Shown here piece after piece: positions 16,727 to 26,178 of a DNA stretch of 64,000 nucleotides. A model generated the notes under the pieces. It made no database searches. It saw only the letters and a list, made by a program, of their open reading frames with translations, and was not told the origin of the DNA. Location of the stretch: positions 1 through 64,000 of the forward strand of contig JBLXFH010000006.1 in the NCBI GenBank assembly GCA_048262255.1, read 5' to 3'. Positions within the stretch are counted from its first letter, which is position 1. Each line of letters begins with the position of its first letter. Origin of the DNA: JABMNT01 sp048262255. Lineage in GTDB: Bacteria; Pseudomonadota; Alphaproteobacteria; Rhodospirillales; Casp-alpha2. The position numbers and the translations under genes are program-made.

Positions 16727-18994
16727 TTGGAAACGTTCCAGACCGCCAGTCCCTCTGTTAATCTGTCTCCCGTGTTGATACAGGAGCGGTTGAATCTGGC
16801 TATTGGACATCACTCGGCTGGTCGTTTTAAAGAAGCAGAAAAGCTCTATCTGGAAATTCTCGAAGCGGATGCTGAACAGCCTGCCGCACTGCATTTGCTC
16901 GGCGTCATCGCCCTGCAAGCGGGTGCACATGAAAGAGCCGTCGAACTGATCGGCAAGGCGATTGCCATTAAACCGGATTTTACGGAAGCCTATAATAATC
17001 TGGGAACGACGCTTCGGGCTTTGGGGCGGCTTGAGGAAGCGGTCTCCGTCTATCAAAAAGCCCTAGCTCTGAAACCGGATTTTTCCGACGCCCATTACAA
17101 TCTGGGGACGGCCTTTGTCGACAGTGGCCAGTTGTCGGAAGCGGCGGACAGCTACCAAAAAGCGCTTGATTACAATCCCGATTTTGTTATGGCACATTTC
17201 AACCTGGGCAAAGTTCTGCTTCGCCTGGATCGGGTGGATGACGCGATAACCGCATTTCAGAAAACGATTGCCATCGATCCGATGCAAACGGGTGCCTACA
17301 GCAGTCTGGGGCTGTCTTTGCAAATGATCGGCCGTCAGGAAGAGGCCGTTGGCGTGTATGCAAAGCTTTTGGAAATTCAGCCGGACAACACAGATGCCTG
17401 TTTTAATCTTGGCAAACTGTATCATGAACTGGGGCGGGTTAAGGAATCCGTCGAAAATTATCAGAGAGGATTAAACCTGTATCCGGACCATGCCGAAGTG
17501 CGTAGCAATCTCGGGTTGGCATTGCAGGATCTGGGACAGATGGACGAGGCGATGGAATGCTATCGACAGGCCGCAATCCTCAAGCCAGAGCTACTGGAGG
17601 CACATTACAATCTGGGAAATCTTTTGCAGGGGCAGAAAAAGGCGGATGAAGCGATCGTCAGCTACCGAAAGGCACTTGAAATCAACCCCGGATTTGTAAA
17701 AGCTCTGAACAATATTGGTGTTCTTTATAAGGACGCGGAAAAGCTGGATGACGCCATCGTTGTTTTCAAGCAAGCCATTGCCGCCGATCCAGGCTATTCA
17801 GATGCTTACGACAACCTGTGTGAAATACTCGAAAAAACCAACGATACGGAAGCGCTGCGCACTGTGGTTGATGAAGCCAAACGTCATTGCCTGCAGGATG
17901 TCCGTCTGGCCCACCGCGAGGCGCAGTTGCTCAAACGTGACGGTGATTTTGCCGCCGCGCGGGCCGTTTTAGAACCATATCCTGATATCAAAGACGACCT
18001 GCGATTTAATGCGGCGAAGGGACAACTTCTTGGTGATCTGTGTGATCGGCTGGATGATGCGGATGCGGCATTTAAGTATTTTCAGCATTGCAATAGTTTG
18101 CGCAGAATGACACTGGACCCGCAGGTGACGAGCGCCCAGATCTATCTGGACGAGATTGATGGTTTGGCCCAGGCATATACCCCTGAATGGGTGGCCAACT
18201 GGCAGGAGACGGATATTGAGGATGTGGGTCCTGATCCGGTTTTCCTGGTCGGCTTTCCGCGCTCCGGAACTACGCTGCTTGATACCATTTTACGCAGTCA
18301 TCATGAGATCAGCGTTCTCGAGGAAGGACCGGCTGTAAAACTGATGGAAAAAGCAGCAGCAAAATTACTGGGATCTTATCCGGGTGGTCTCGTGCAGGTG
18401 GATCGTGAAAAACTGACAAAAATTCGCCAGGTCTTTTTCGAGGCGTGGGATAAGCAGAACGGGATCGACAAGACATCAAAAATCGTGATCGATAAAATGC
18501 CACTGAACCTGATTGGGGCGGGATTGATCCATCGGATATTTCCCAAGGCGCGTTTTCTGTTTTCGCTTCGACATCCCTGCGATTGCGTCCTGAGTTGCTT
18601 CATGCAGGACTTTGAACTGAACAACGCGATGTCAAACTTTCTTGATATACAGGATGCGGCCCATCTTTATGATCGGGTGATGGCCCTGTGGAGTCAGTAT
18701 CAGCAGGTCCTGCCCTTGCGTGTGCAGACGGTGCGTTATGAAAATTTGATCGAATCCTTTGACGAAACCTTGAACCCGGTTCTCGCATTCCTCGATCTGA
18801 AATGGGATGAGGGGATGCGCGATTATGCAGAGACGGCCCGCAACCGGGGTCTTATTCGTACACCCAGCTACAATCAGGTGACGCAGCCGCTTTATACGCG
18901 GGCCCGGGGGCGCTGGCGACGTTACCAAACCCAAATGGCACCGGTTTTACCGGTGCTACAGCCTTGGATAAACGCATATGGCTACGATTCATAA
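16727..18994 (+). CDS. TPR-sulfotransferase fusion protein, copy 1
   Basis: The product is 755 aa. Residues about 10-380 are TPR units (DEAIVSYRKALEINPGFVKA and the like). From about 500 there is a PAPS-dependent sulfotransferase domain: the 5'-phosphosulfate loop FLVGFPRSGTTLLDTILRSH (about 505-523) and the 3'-phosphate-binding motif FLFSLRHPCDCVLSCFM (about 608-624). It would move sulfate from PAPS to a hydroxyl of a glycan or protein held by the TPRs. The TTG start at 16727 follows AAAAAGGATTTTCAGAAC, like the gene before it. The N-terminal 130 residues closely match the preceding GT41-type protein, suggesting domain exchange. A tandem paralogue follows. Substrate unknown; a flagellar glycan is inferred from location. 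Confidence 0.9.
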   Translation: METFQTASPSVNLSPVLIQERLNLAIGHHSAGRFKEAEKLYLEILEADAEQPAALHLLGVIALQAGAHERAVELIGKAIAIKPDFTEAYNNLGTTLRALGRLEEAVSVYQKALALKPDFSDAHYNLGTAFVDSGQLSEAADSYQKALDYNPDFVMAHFNLGKVLLRLDRVDDAITAFQKTIAIDPMQTGAYSSLGLSLQMIGRQEEAVGVYAKLLEIQPDNTDACFNLGKLYHELGRVKESVENYQRGLNLYPDHAEVRSNLGLALQDLGQMDEAMECYRQAAILKPELLEAHYNLGNLLQGQKKADEAIVSYRKALEINPGFVKALNNIGVLYKDAEKLDDAIVVFKQAIAADPGYSDAYDNLCEILEKTNDTEALRTVVDEAKRHCLQDVRLAHREAQLLKRDGDFAAARAVLEPYPDIKDDLRFNAAKGQLLGDLCDRLDDADAAFKYFQHCNSLRRMTLDPQVTSAQIYLDEIDGLAQAYTPEWVANWQETDIEDVGPDPVFLVGFPRSGTTLLDTILRSHHEISVLEEGPAVKLMEKAAAKLLGSYPGGLVQVDREKLTKIRQVFFEAWDKQNGIDKTSKIVIDKMPLNLIGAGLIHRIFPKARFLFSLRHPCDCVLSCFMQDFELNNAMSNFLDIQDAAHLYDRVMALWSQYQQVLPLRVQTVRYENLIESFDETLNPVLAFLDLKWDEGMRDYAETARNRGLIRTPSYNQVTQPLYTRARGRWRRYQTQMAPVLPVLQPWINAYGYDS

Positions 18995-19090
18995 GACGCG
19001 AAAATGGCGAGGTGATAGTCTTTTGGCCGGTTGCCGGTTTCAGGAGCAATGTCGGGACACTGTGTGCGCCGTCCCACATCAGGCCGTTTT

Positions 19091-21217
19091 ATGAACCCGC
19101 CCCTCCAGCAGGTTATCAATCTTGCCGTGCAACATCATTCGGACGGGCGTTTGGCCGAGGCCGATGCGATTTATCGGGAAATCCTGCATGAAGATGCTAA
19201 CCAGCCCGTTGCGTTGCATCTGTCGGGTTTGATTGCGCATCAGAAAGGCGATCAGGATACGGCGGTTGCTCTGATCCAGCGGGCGATTGAGGTCAACCCC
19301 GCCTATTTTGAAGCGCATGTGAATTTATGCGCTGTACTCAAGGGGCTGGCGCGTTTTGACGAAGCGATCCTGATCTACAGGCAGGCCCTCTCCATCAACC
19401 CACAGGCAGCAGACGTCAGTTATGATCTGGGGCTTGTGCTACAGGATACGCATAGACTGGAAGAAGCGATTGCAGCCTATAAAAGGGCTATTGAAATCAA
19501 ACCGGATTATTTTGAGGCGCATAACAATCTGGCCAACATCTATAAAAAACTCAACCGTTTCGCCAGGGCCGAAAGTCATTACCGCAAGGCGTTGACCATT
19601 GAAACCTCAACAGCCGAATTACATGCAAACCTTGGGAATATGCTGGTCAAGCTGGGGCGGCTGGAGGAAGCCGTCGCAGCCTACCGTCAGGCAATCGCAT
19701 TGAACCCCGCCTACGTAGACGCCCATTATGGTCTGGGTATCGCGTTGCAGAACGCCCAGAATTGGGTGGCCGCAATTGCCGCCTTTGAAGATGCGGTTGC
19801 CCTCAATCCCACCTTTTACAGGGCGTATAATCGTCTTGGGGTCTGTGAACATGAATGTGGTCATTTTGATCAGGCAATTGCCCGCTACCAGATGGCTTTG
19901 GAGGCGAAACCAGAGTTTTCGGAGGCGCATGTCAATCTCGGCAATTCGCTAAAGTCCAAGGAAAAATTTGAAGATGCAATAAGTCATTACGAGAAAGCCA
20001 TTGAACTCGACCCAGGATTTGCCATCGCTTACGACAATTTGTGCGAGGTGTTGGAAAAAACAAACAAGGTTGGGGCGTTGCGTGAAACAATCAACAGGGC
20101 GAAATTGAACTGTAAAATAGCCCCTCGCCTGACCCTGAGAGAAGCCCAAGTCCTGAAACGTGACGGCGATTATCTAGCAGCACGGAACTTGCTTGAAGCG
20201 CAGGGTGAAATTGCCGAAAACGCCCGTTTCAAGAGCATCAGAGAACAACTGTTAGGGGACTTGTGTGACCGGTTGGACGACCCGAAAGCAGCTTTTGACC
20301 GCTTCAAAAAAAGTAATGCCTTGAGCCGGAAAATGGCAGAAGGTACGTCGGTCGACGGGCGGAAATATCTGGCCCGTATTGAGGAACTGGCCAACTGTTT
20401 CACGCCGGAATGGGTGGCCGGATGGAACAATCTTAAAGCCGTTCAACCGCCGCATGCGCCGGTGTTTTTGGTCGGTTTTCCAAGATCTGGAACAACCTTG
20501 ATGGAAGCGGTTCTGGGCAGTCACAAGTCGGTTCACGTGGTTGGTGAAAGTGCGGTTGTCACACAAACCCTGAAGGCAGCTCGGCGCATGTTGGGAAGAG
20601 CCCCGCAAGGGCTCGCCGGGATGTCAAAAGCGCAGCAGCAAGAGCTTCAGGGCGTCTATCTCAGCGGTTTGGCTGAACAGGCGGGAGAAGGCGCATCCGC
20701 CAACGTGGTCATCGATAAAATGCCGTTGAACCTGGTTGAGGCCGGTCTGATACATCGTGTGTTTCCCGATGCTCGGTTTCTGTTTGTGCTGCGCCATCCC
20801 TGTGACTGTGTTTTGAGTTGTTTCATGCAGAATTTCGAACTGAACGATGCCATGTCGAACTTCCTCGACCTGCAGGATGCGGCTCACCTTTATGACAGGA
20901 CAATGACGCTTTGGGAGCAGTTTCAGCAACTCTTGCCGATGCAGGTTGAGACCATTCGATATGAAAGCCTGCTAACTGATTTTGATGAAACGCTCAAACC
21001 GGTGCTCGGGTTTTTGGAACTTGAATGGGACGAGGGGGTTCGCGATTATGCGCAGCGCGCAAAGCACGGCAAGATCATCCGCACACCCAGCTACAACCAG
21101 GTAACGCAGCCAATTTATCGCCGCGCTGAAAACCGTTGGCGACGTTATAAATCGGAAATGGAAGACGTTTTGCCAATTTTGCAGCCATGGATAGATCAGT
21201 ATGATTATAACAGCTAG
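19091..21217 (+). CDS. TPR-sulfotransferase fusion protein, copy 2
   Basis: The product is 708 aa from ATG 19091 (AGG eight bases upstream); the frame stays open farther upstream without TPR character. TPR units cover about 10-340. The sulfotransferase domain shows VFLVGFPRSGTTLMEAVLGS (about 459) and FLFVLRHPCDCVLSCFM (about 561). The C-terminal 150 residues are very similar to copy 1, including IRTPSYNQVTQP, so the pair arose by tandem duplication. Differences are concentrated in the TPR part, which suggests different partners with the same chemistry. It is 96 bases after copy 1 on the same strand. Confidence 0.9.
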   Translation: MNPPLQQVINLAVQHHSDGRLAEADAIYREILHEDANQPVALHLSGLIAHQKGDQDTAVALIQRAIEVNPAYFEAHVNLCAVLKGLARFDEAILIYRQALSINPQAADVSYDLGLVLQDTHRLEEAIAAYKRAIEIKPDYFEAHNNLANIYKKLNRFARAESHYRKALTIETSTAELHANLGNMLVKLGRLEEAVAAYRQAIALNPAYVDAHYGLGIALQNAQNWVAAIAAFEDAVALNPTFYRAYNRLGVCEHECGHFDQAIARYQMALEAKPEFSEAHVNLGNSLKSKEKFEDAISHYEKAIELDPGFAIAYDNLCEVLEKTNKVGALRETINRAKLNCKIAPRLTLREAQVLKRDGDYLAARNLLEAQGEIAENARFKSIREQLLGDLCDRLDDPKAAFDRFKKSNALSRKMAEGTSVDGRKYLARIEELANCFTPEWVAGWNNLKAVQPPHAPVFLVGFPRSGTTLMEAVLGSHKSVHVVGESAVVTQTLKAARRMLGRAPQGLAGMSKAQQQELQGVYLSGLAEQAGEGASANVVIDKMPLNLVEAGLIHRVFPDARFLFVLRHPCDCVLSCFMQNFELNDAMSNFLDLQDAAHLYDRTMTLWEQFQQLLPMQVETIRYESLLTDFDETLKPVLGFLELEWDEGVRDYAQRAKHGKIIRTPSYNQVTQPIYRRAENRWRRYKSEMEDVLPILQPWIDQYDYNS

Positions 21218-21316
21218 CCGTTATGCCTGTGCAAAGGCAATTATTTGCATCCCCTGCAGATTAAAATATAAGGGTTGCATTCGTTTTTTACATTGATTTT
21301 AAAGGCCTTTTTGTAA

Positions 21317-22798
21317 ATGCGTATTACAACCCGTAAAAATTCCACGCTTTATGCTTTCAATGATTTAGCGGTCTCAAAACCAACATTTGATTTCACGACT
21401 TTTGTCCAGTTGGCGGAATTGCATCGCATTCGTTATGGCTACAATAAAATTTATTTTGTTTTCGTACCCGGACCGAAAGACGGGTTTCGTGACGACAATC
21501 TGCCACCGAACGATCCCGAAGAATTGCGCGGCATCGCTCGCAATGTGGCGATGCCGTGCTGTTGGCTACTGCCGTCTTGCGCCGGGGTCAGTTATTTTTC
21601 CACCCGTGAGGAAGCCAAAGCCTTTATGGCCGCCTGCGGTGATCATCTGTTCCCACGTGGCTATACGCTTGAAAACCCCGTTGCCGATTATCTCTGGCCG
21701 GGCATTAGCGCTGCCATGTTGAGAGGTGAAACACTTGCGCCATTTGTAGCGCCAAGGGAATACCGCAATCAGGTCACCGCCTACAAAAAACTGGTGGCTG
21801 GCGACAGAAAGCTGATCACCATCACCATGCGCGAAAGTACCTATTATCCGGAGCGCAACAGCAGGGTAGCGGAATGGAAGAAATTTATTAATTATCTGGA
21901 TCCTGAAGAATATGCCGTGGTTGTTGTTCGCGATACAGAGAAGGCACATTCACCGCCCCTATTTGAGGGCGTACCGGAATGTCCTCTTGCGTCTGTTGAT
22001 CTTGGTGTTCGTACCGCCCTATATCAGCAATCCTATATGGCAATGCTGATGAACAACGGACCCACAACCATTGCATTTTATTCATTGGCTCCAACCCTGA
22101 CCTTTGGGGTTCTGGCCGAGGGTCACGCGGCATCGTCCGCCACATTTATAAAGAATGTCATGGGTTTGAATTATGGCGATCAACTCTATGGGTTTCCGAC
22201 CTGCCAAAAGCTGGTTTGGGAGAAGGACAATTATGCAACTATAAAAACAGAGTTCGAGGCGTTGGTTCAACTGGTTGAAAGCCACCCCGCCGGAGACTAT
22301 CCACGCTATGGATTCAGTTCGAAAGAGCAAGAGATCGACACCTGTCGCAATGTATTGGGGTATACGACATTAAAAATGCAGCGAACCTGCATGGACGAAG
22401 ATTATGCGACACTCATTAAAATCATTGAGCTGACAGAGGGTGGGGATGCCAATACCCATAACTTGATCGGCGTTTATTATTCCAATAAAGGTCGCCAGGA
22501 TGAGGCCGAACAGTCGTTTCGTGCCGCTATCGAACGGGATTCAAGTCTCAAGATCGCTTATATGAACCTTGCTGCGACCCTGCAAAACAAGGCCAAGCCA
22601 AAGGAAGCTCTGCCTGTTTATTTCCACATTCTTGAAGCTATTGAGGCGACGTCGGATGTGGTCGAAGCCGCTTTCAAATGCGCCTTGTCACAAAACGATG
22701 TGGCTGCCGCCAACCGACTGGTGCAAAAGGCGGAATCCATGGCGATGCCTGCGGACGCCATTCAGGGGCTGAAATCGAGAATTCCCGTTGCAAGTTAG
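21317..22798 (+). CDS. Unrecognised family with C-terminal TPR-like units, copy 1
   Basis: I do not recognise this 493-aa protein. The N-terminal 330 residues contain FVFVPGPKDGFRDDNLPPND (about 50), a possible second Rossmann-like segment at about 157 (KLITITMRESTYYPERNSRV), and ALYQQSYMAMLMNNGPTTIA (about 235). The GT-B style spacing of these and the NNGP motif recall some glycosyltransferases, but that is only an impression. Residues about 370-490 hold two or three TPR-like helical hairpins (IGVYYSNKGRQDEAEQSFRA). A clear paralogue lies at 30999-32474; the two share the motifs above. It follows the sulfotransferase pair and precedes sugar-modifying SDR genes. The ATG start has AAAGG 11 bases upstream. 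Confidence 0.75.
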   Translation: MRITTRKNSTLYAFNDLAVSKPTFDFTTFVQLAELHRIRYGYNKIYFVFVPGPKDGFRDDNLPPNDPEELRGIARNVAMPCCWLLPSCAGVSYFSTREEAKAFMAACGDHLFPRGYTLENPVADYLWPGISAAMLRGETLAPFVAPREYRNQVTAYKKLVAGDRKLITITMRESTYYPERNSRVAEWKKFINYLDPEEYAVVVVRDTEKAHSPPLFEGVPECPLASVDLGVRTALYQQSYMAMLMNNGPTTIAFYSLAPTLTFGVLAEGHAASSATFIKNVMGLNYGDQLYGFPTCQKLVWEKDNYATIKTEFEALVQLVESHPAGDYPRYGFSSKEQEIDTCRNVLGYTTLKMQRTCMDEDYATLIKIIELTEGGDANTHNLIGVYYSNKGRQDEAEQSFRAAIERDSSLKIAYMNLAATLQNKAKPKEALPVYFHILEAIEATSDVVEAAFKCALSQNDVAAANRLVQKAESMAMPADAIQGLKSRIPVAS

Positions 22799-22893
22799 CG
22801 TTTCGTTATGATTCTGCTGATAGGGTACAGCCTTCGTGATGTTTTCGGCCCGCGTGACGCGGCCTGAATCTCAGTCAGAAGAAGGTGGTGAAG

Positions 22894-23832
22894 ATGAAGA
22901 TACTTGTCACAGGCGGCTGTGGATACAAGGGCACGGTTCTGGTGCCCAAGCTGTTGGCTCTGGGGCATCACGTGCATGTTGTCGACGTCATGTGGTTTGG
23001 CAACTTTCTTGCCCCGCACCCCAATCTGACGGTGGCCCAGGGCTCGGTTCTCGAGCCGGACCTGATCCCCATGGATGATGTGGACGTGGTTATTCATCTG
23101 TCTTCGGTTGCCAATGATCCGTGCGGCGACCTCAACCCGACCCTGACCTGGGAAGTCAGCGCCTTGGCAACCATGCAACTGGCCGATAAGGCGGCACGCC
23201 ATGGGGTCGGGCAGTTTATCTATGCCTCGTCGGGTAGTGTTTATGGCGTCAAGGAAGAAGAACAGGTTACCGAGGACTTGGAACTCAAGCCGATTTCTGG
23301 CTACAACAAGACCAAGATGGTCTCCGAGCGGGTCTTGCAGTCCTATACGGGGGACATGAAGGTGCAAGCCCTGCGACCGGCGACGGTCTGCGGGCTGTCG
23401 CCACGCATGCGTCTGGATGTGTCGGTTAACCTGTTGACCATGGCAGCACTGACCAAAGGTGAAATCACGGTGTTTGGCGGCAAGCAAATCCGCCCCAACG
23501 TGCATATCGACGATATTACCGACGCCTATCTGTTTTTCCTCGAACACCCCGAGCATACCGGCGTTTACAATGTCGGGTTCGAGAATATCTCGATCCTTGA
23601 TATCGCCAATATGGTGACGGAATTCGTGCCAGCCAAAGTGACGGTGACGGAGTCCAACGACCCACGCTCCTATCGGGTGAACTCGGACAAACTTCTTGCC
23701 CTGGGATTCAAGCCCAAGAAAACGGTGCGGGACGCCATTTCGGAAATCGTTTCGGCGTATAATACAGGCGCGCTTAAGGATGAACTGCATTTTCATAACC
23801 TGAAATGGATGCAGGAAAAGGAACTGGCGTGA
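22894..23832 (+). CDS. NAD-dependent epimerase/dehydratase (extended SDR)
   Basis: The 312-aa product is of normal family length. The N-terminus MKILVTGGCGYKG carries the GxxGxxG dinucleotide motif. SSGSVYG (about 112-118) and Y137-N-K-T-K141 give the Ser-Tyr-Lys catalytic set. It probably acts on a nucleotide-activated sugar (4-epimerisation, 4,6-dehydration or decarboxylation cannot be told apart). The ATG at 22894 is chosen because AGAAGG lies just upstream; two in-frame GTGs (22885, 22888) fall inside the ribosome site. It opens a small run of sugar genes: a second SDR follows 97 bases later. Confidence 0.9.
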   Translation: MKILVTGGCGYKGTVLVPKLLALGHHVHVVDVMWFGNFLAPHPNLTVAQGSVLEPDLIPMDDVDVVIHLSSVANDPCGDLNPTLTWEVSALATMQLADKAARHGVGQFIYASSGSVYGVKEEEQVTEDLELKPISGYNKTKMVSERVLQSYTGDMKVQALRPATVCGLSPRMRLDVSVNLLTMAALTKGEITVFGGKQIRPNVHIDDITDAYLFFLEHPEHTGVYNVGFENISILDIANMVTEFVPAKVTVTESNDPRSYRVNSDKLLALGFKPKKTVRDAISEIVSAYNTGALKDELHFHNLKWMQEKELA

Positions 23833-23929
23833 CTTCCATAAATGATTGTTTAAAGGGCATATCATCTGCAATGGAGTGGAACCCGGTTGAGGCGCTGGCC
23901 GCGGGTGAAATGACGCAAAGGGCTGACCG

Positions 23930-24919
23930 TTGAAAATTGTCGTTTTGGGCAGCAATGCGTTTTCTGGCGCGAGTTTTGTCAACTTTGCACTGGGTAAAGG
24001 GGCAGAGGTTATCGGGATCAGCCGGTCAGACGAGCCGCATCCGGCCTTTCTGCCCTATCGATGGTCGGGTAAGGACGAAGCCTTCCAGTTTTACGCCTAT
24101 GATTTGAACAAACATCTTGATGACATTATGGCGTTGATGGCCCGCGAACGCCCCGACTATGTGGTCAATTTTGCCGCCCAAAGTATGGTCGGGCAAAGTT
24201 GGGATCATCCTGAGGACTGGTTCCGCACCAATGCGGTATCGACCGTTTCGCTGCACAACCGGCTACGCAAGGAGTGCGAAGGACTGAAGCGCTACGTGCA
24301 TATCACCACACCAGAAGTGTATGGAAGCACCAATGGCTGGATTACGGAAGAGACCCCCTACAACCCGAGCACGCCCTATGCGGTGTCGCGCGCGGCGGGC
24401 GATATGTCGTTGAAAACCTTTGTTGATGCATATAATTTTCCAGCGGTTTCAACCCGGGCCGCAAACGTTTATGGACCCGGCCAGCAGTTGTACCGGATTA
24501 TCCCGCGCACCATCCTGTTTATCCGTTTGGGTCAGAAGCTGCAATTGCATGGCGGCGGCCATTCCCTGCGGTCTTTCATCCATATTGATGATGTGTCCGA
24601 CGCCACATGGCGGGTGATGACCGATGGGGAGATTGGCCAAACCTACCACATTTCGACGGATGAGATTGTCTCCATCCGGCAACTGGTCGAGCGCATTTGC
24701 GAGAAAATGGGTGTTCCTTTTGAAGATGCGGCAGAAGTGGTTGGCGAACGGTTGGGCAAGGATGCGGCCTATATGCTCGACAGTTCGAAAATCCGCAAGA
24801 CGCTGGACTGGGCGGATCAAATTACGCTGGATCAGGGGCTGGAAGCCTGTATCGCCTGGGTTGATGAAAATCTGGAAGATCTGAAAAAACAGAATTTTGA
24901 TTATATCCACAAGGCTTAA
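23930..24919 (+). CDS. Sugar-nucleotide dehydratase/epimerase-like SDR with Lys-to-Arg change
   Basis: The 329-aa extended SDR is closest in feel to dTDP-glucose or GDP-mannose 4,6-dehydratases. Its nucleotide motif is GSNAFSG instead of GGxGFIG. The region HITTPEVYGS (about 124-133) is 4,6-dehydratase-like. The active-site motif reads Y150-A-V-S-R154, so the usual catalytic Lys of YxxxK is Arg. Either Arg substitutes or the reaction differs. Late motifs RSFIHIDDVSDA and NVYGPGQQ are standard. The TTG start has AAAGGG seven bases upstream. It probably works with the preceding SDR in making an activated sugar. Confidence 0.85.
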   Translation: MKIVVLGSNAFSGASFVNFALGKGAEVIGISRSDEPHPAFLPYRWSGKDEAFQFYAYDLNKHLDDIMALMARERPDYVVNFAAQSMVGQSWDHPEDWFRTNAVSTVSLHNRLRKECEGLKRYVHITTPEVYGSTNGWITEETPYNPSTPYAVSRAAGDMSLKTFVDAYNFPAVSTRAANVYGPGQQLYRIIPRTILFIRLGQKLQLHGGGHSLRSFIHIDDVSDATWRVMTDGEIGQTYHISTDEIVSIRQLVERICEKMGVPFEDAAEVVGERLGKDAAYMLDSSKIRKTLDWADQITLDQGLEACIAWVDENLEDLKKQNFDYIHKA

Positions 24920-25004
24920 GTCCTTGGCAGATTTGTAGTTTGTAATCGCCTGATTTTGGTAAATAGATATTTTTTGAAGTGTTTTTTTAAGAAAGGGAGA
25001 GGTT

Positions 25005-25775
25005 TTGGAAAATCAGGTTTCCAGCGATACATATCAAATGGATTGGGGCGCGTTCGGGCTCATTGAATTTCTGACTTCTGAACAAATCAATATTCCAGGG
25101 CAATATAAACGAGCCCTGGACATCGGCAGTGGCGCCGGTGTCCAGACGATGTTGATGCGGCGGTTTGGTCTTGAGGTTGAGCAACTGGATAAATATCAGG
25201 CCAATGCCGAAATTCGCGAAGATTTTATACATCACGAATTTGATCATAAATATGATGTTGTCTTTTGTTCACATGTGGTGGAGCACCAGAGGAATCCAGG
25301 GTTGTTCCTCGACAAGATTTTCGATGTGCTGGCAGACGAGGGGGTGTTGATCCTCTCCGCTCCAAAACATGAAGCGGAGCGATTTATTGAAGGGCACCTG
25401 ACTTGCTGGTTCCTCCCTCTTATGATTCAAAACCTGATCCATGCCGGTTTTGACTGTAAGACAGGTAAGATTATCTCGGCCGGGGCAATCGAAAATTGCT
25501 GTATCGTTAAAAAGGCCAAGAATTTTTCTTTGGATGAACGCCAAGAGGCTGGCTACCAATGGACGGCTGCACACCGGGAACGCTCTCCATATAACCTTGA
25601 GGCAGGCTTGGAGATTATGAATATAAAATTCATTTTTGAAAATTGTCAATTTTGGAAATTAAACGCCAACTCCACGGAAAATAATATTAATCTCAAGTAT
25701 TCCTTCCTGGATGATTATACCTACATGGGGCTCACCATCGATATGTCTAGATGGGGGCTTAAATTCCAGATTTGA
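25005..25775 (+). CDS. Class I SAM-dependent methyltransferase
   Basis: The product is 256 aa. SAM-binding motif I is ALDIGSGAGVQTMLM (about 37-51). The post-motif region VVFCSHVVEHQRNPG (about 86-100) and ILSAPKHEAE fit the Methyltransf_11/23 group that often methylates sugars. It starts at TTG 25005 behind AGGGAGAGG. It follows the two SDR genes and is closed by a U-tract terminator, so it ends this transcription unit. The methyl acceptor is unknown; a sugar hydroxyl or amine is plausible from context. The coding region is noticeably AT-richer than the TPR genes. Confidence 0.85.
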   Translation: MENQVSSDTYQMDWGAFGLIEFLTSEQINIPGQYKRALDIGSGAGVQTMLMRRFGLEVEQLDKYQANAEIREDFIHHEFDHKYDVVFCSHVVEHQRNPGLFLDKIFDVLADEGVLILSAPKHEAERFIEGHLTCWFLPLMIQNLIHAGFDCKTGKIISAGAIENCCIVKKAKNFSLDERQEAGYQWTAAHRERSPYNLEAGLEIMNIKFIFENCQFWKLNANSTENNINLKYSFLDDYTYMGLTIDMSRWGLKFQI

Positions 25776-25787
25776 AGTTCCGGCCGC

Positions 25788-25810
25788 TCCATCATGATGG
25801 AATTTTTTTT
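25788..25810 (+). terminator. Rho-independent terminator after the methyltransferase
   Basis: The palindrome TCCATCATGATGGA (25788-25801) is followed by a run of eight T (25803-25810), 12 bases past the stop codon. The stem is short (5-6 bp) but the U-run is strong. Confidence 0.7.
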
Positions 25811-26178
25811 CTGTAGCTGTTGGCAGTGTGATTTTGCATGTCTCCTTCACGGTGTTTTCGCAAACCGTACCCGCCCCTTTTGAGGAGAGGCGGTTTATCC
25901 CATTTTCTTCAAGATTGGGGCGGTGCATAAAGTTTTTCTACGGATCATTGGAAAGCCCCCGTATTGGGTGATCTGAGGGCCTCCTGAACAGGTCTTATGG
26001 CATAAAAATACTCTGCATATTAGAGAAAAAGTCTCCCGTTCGTGCCAAAAAAGACTTGGAAACCCCTCAAGTCTTGCGACATGCAAAAATCCTTAATGAA
26101 TGATTCAGATAGTTTGTGTAAAGCTTCACCACAATGCACCACTCGTATGCAAAACCTATTGCATTATAGGAGAAAATT
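25811..26178. other. Non-coding interval of about 370 bases
   Basis: I find no convincing gene here. It contains stop-rich sequence in all frames, an A/T-rich second half, and the small inverted repeat CCTAT-TGCATT-ATAGG directly ahead of the next ribosome site. A promoter for the 26179-29510 unit must lie here; no box is clear enough to call. Short minus-strand frames in it lack ribosome sites and family features. Confidence 0.5.

Noticed and set aside
22795..23982. Long minus-strand open frame (395 codons) under the first SDR gene
   Set aside because: It is fully antisense to a clear SDR gene with intact motifs, has His/Arg/Gln-rich composition typical of a shadow frame, and shows no domain.
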